NCBI GenBank assembly: GCA_028693705.1
Contig: JAQUUX010000018.1
Location: forward strand, 1-42,964
DNA from: Lachnospiraceae bacterium
Lineage (GTDB): Bacteria; Bacillota; Clostridia; Lachnospirales; Lachnospiraceae
Direction of reading: 5' to 3'
DNA length: 42,964 nucleotides
A model generated the notes under the pieces. It saw nothing but the letters and a program-made list of their open reading frames with translations. It did not search any database and had not been told where the DNA came from. The first letter of the stretch is position 1. Each line of letters starts with the position of its first letter. The position numbers and the translations under genes were made by a program. Below are positions 42,849-42,964 of the stretch, in pieces.

Positions 42849-42964
42849 TCAATGATGTGACACCAACTTATCAAAAATAAAAAGTTGATATGTTACTATG
42901 AATGTTAATCAGTGAACAGTGTATCCTGTTACACTTCATTCTTATTCCGCTTGATTACTGCTTA
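42849..42964. other. Right-end stretch without a gene
   Basis: No gene is supported in the last 116 bases. A dyad (CAACTT at 42864-42869 against AAGTTG at 42882-42887) and another (AGTGTA against TACACT near 42917-42934) are present. It could be the edge of an inserted element, but the window ends here. Confidence 0.4.

Overview
The window looks like chromosomal DNA from a low-GC, anaerobic gut Firmicute, most likely a Lachnospiraceae member (inference). The reasons are AT-rich intergenic DNA, AGGAGG-type ribosome binding sites, frequent TTG and GTG starts, a FeoA-FeoA-FeoB operon with a Cys-rich FeoB-associated peptide, YesM/YesN-type two-component genes, and a TRAP plus Uxa sugar-acid locus. 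No rRNA, tRNA, CRISPR array or complete insertion sequence was recognised.

Layout. Bases 1-604 are non-coding and packed with inverted repeats, including hairpins of about 140 and 200 bp. Bases 602-3329 hold a flavin reductase, a divergent TetR regulator with two operator-like dyads, and an MFS transporter broken by a frameshift and a nonsense codon. Bases 3502-6144 hold an ECF sigma factor with a self-type promoter, flanked by two acidic proteins of unknown function. Bases 6254-7826 hold a flippase-like membrane protein and a PNPOx-fold flavoprotein. Bases 7942-11543 are a ferrous iron uptake operon (feoA, feoA, feoB, Cys-rich peptide, Fur-like regulator) behind a Fur-box-like promoter.

Bases 11610-32177 form the centre of the window, a sugar-acid island of about 20 kb built from two parallel modules. 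Each has an FCD-type GntR regulator, a zinc-dependent medium-chain dehydrogenase, a LarA-superfamily (nickel-pincer nucleotide) racemase or epimerase homologue and its own transporter. Module 1 has a ribose-type ABC importer with two permeases, plus an amidohydrolase, an MFS carrier and a UlaG-like metallo-beta-lactamase-fold protein. Module 2 has a TRAP transporter. Module 2 is followed by uxaB and uxaA, which convert D-tagaturonate to D-altronate and then to 2-keto-3-deoxygluconate. The inferred logic is: import of an aldonate or its lactone, lactone opening, nickel-dependent C2 epimerisation, oxidation by the zinc dehydrogenase to a 5-keto-uronate, then UxaB and UxaA. A 12-bp operator-like word is shared by the promoters of the module-1 ABC operon and the module-2 operon, which suggests co-regulation. 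The LarA cofactor genes (larB, larC, larE), a KDG kinase and a KDPG aldolase are not in the window.

Bases 32191-32398 are another hairpin of about 208 bp, followed by roughly 590 bp with no convincing gene. Next come a PD-(D/E)XK (Rpn-like) protein with a coiled-coil tail, an NAD-dependent epimerase-like protein, an AraC regulator (minus strand), glycogen phosphorylase, and a YesN/YesM two-component system overlapping an extracellular solute-binding protein. That last gene appears cut short near the right end of the window.
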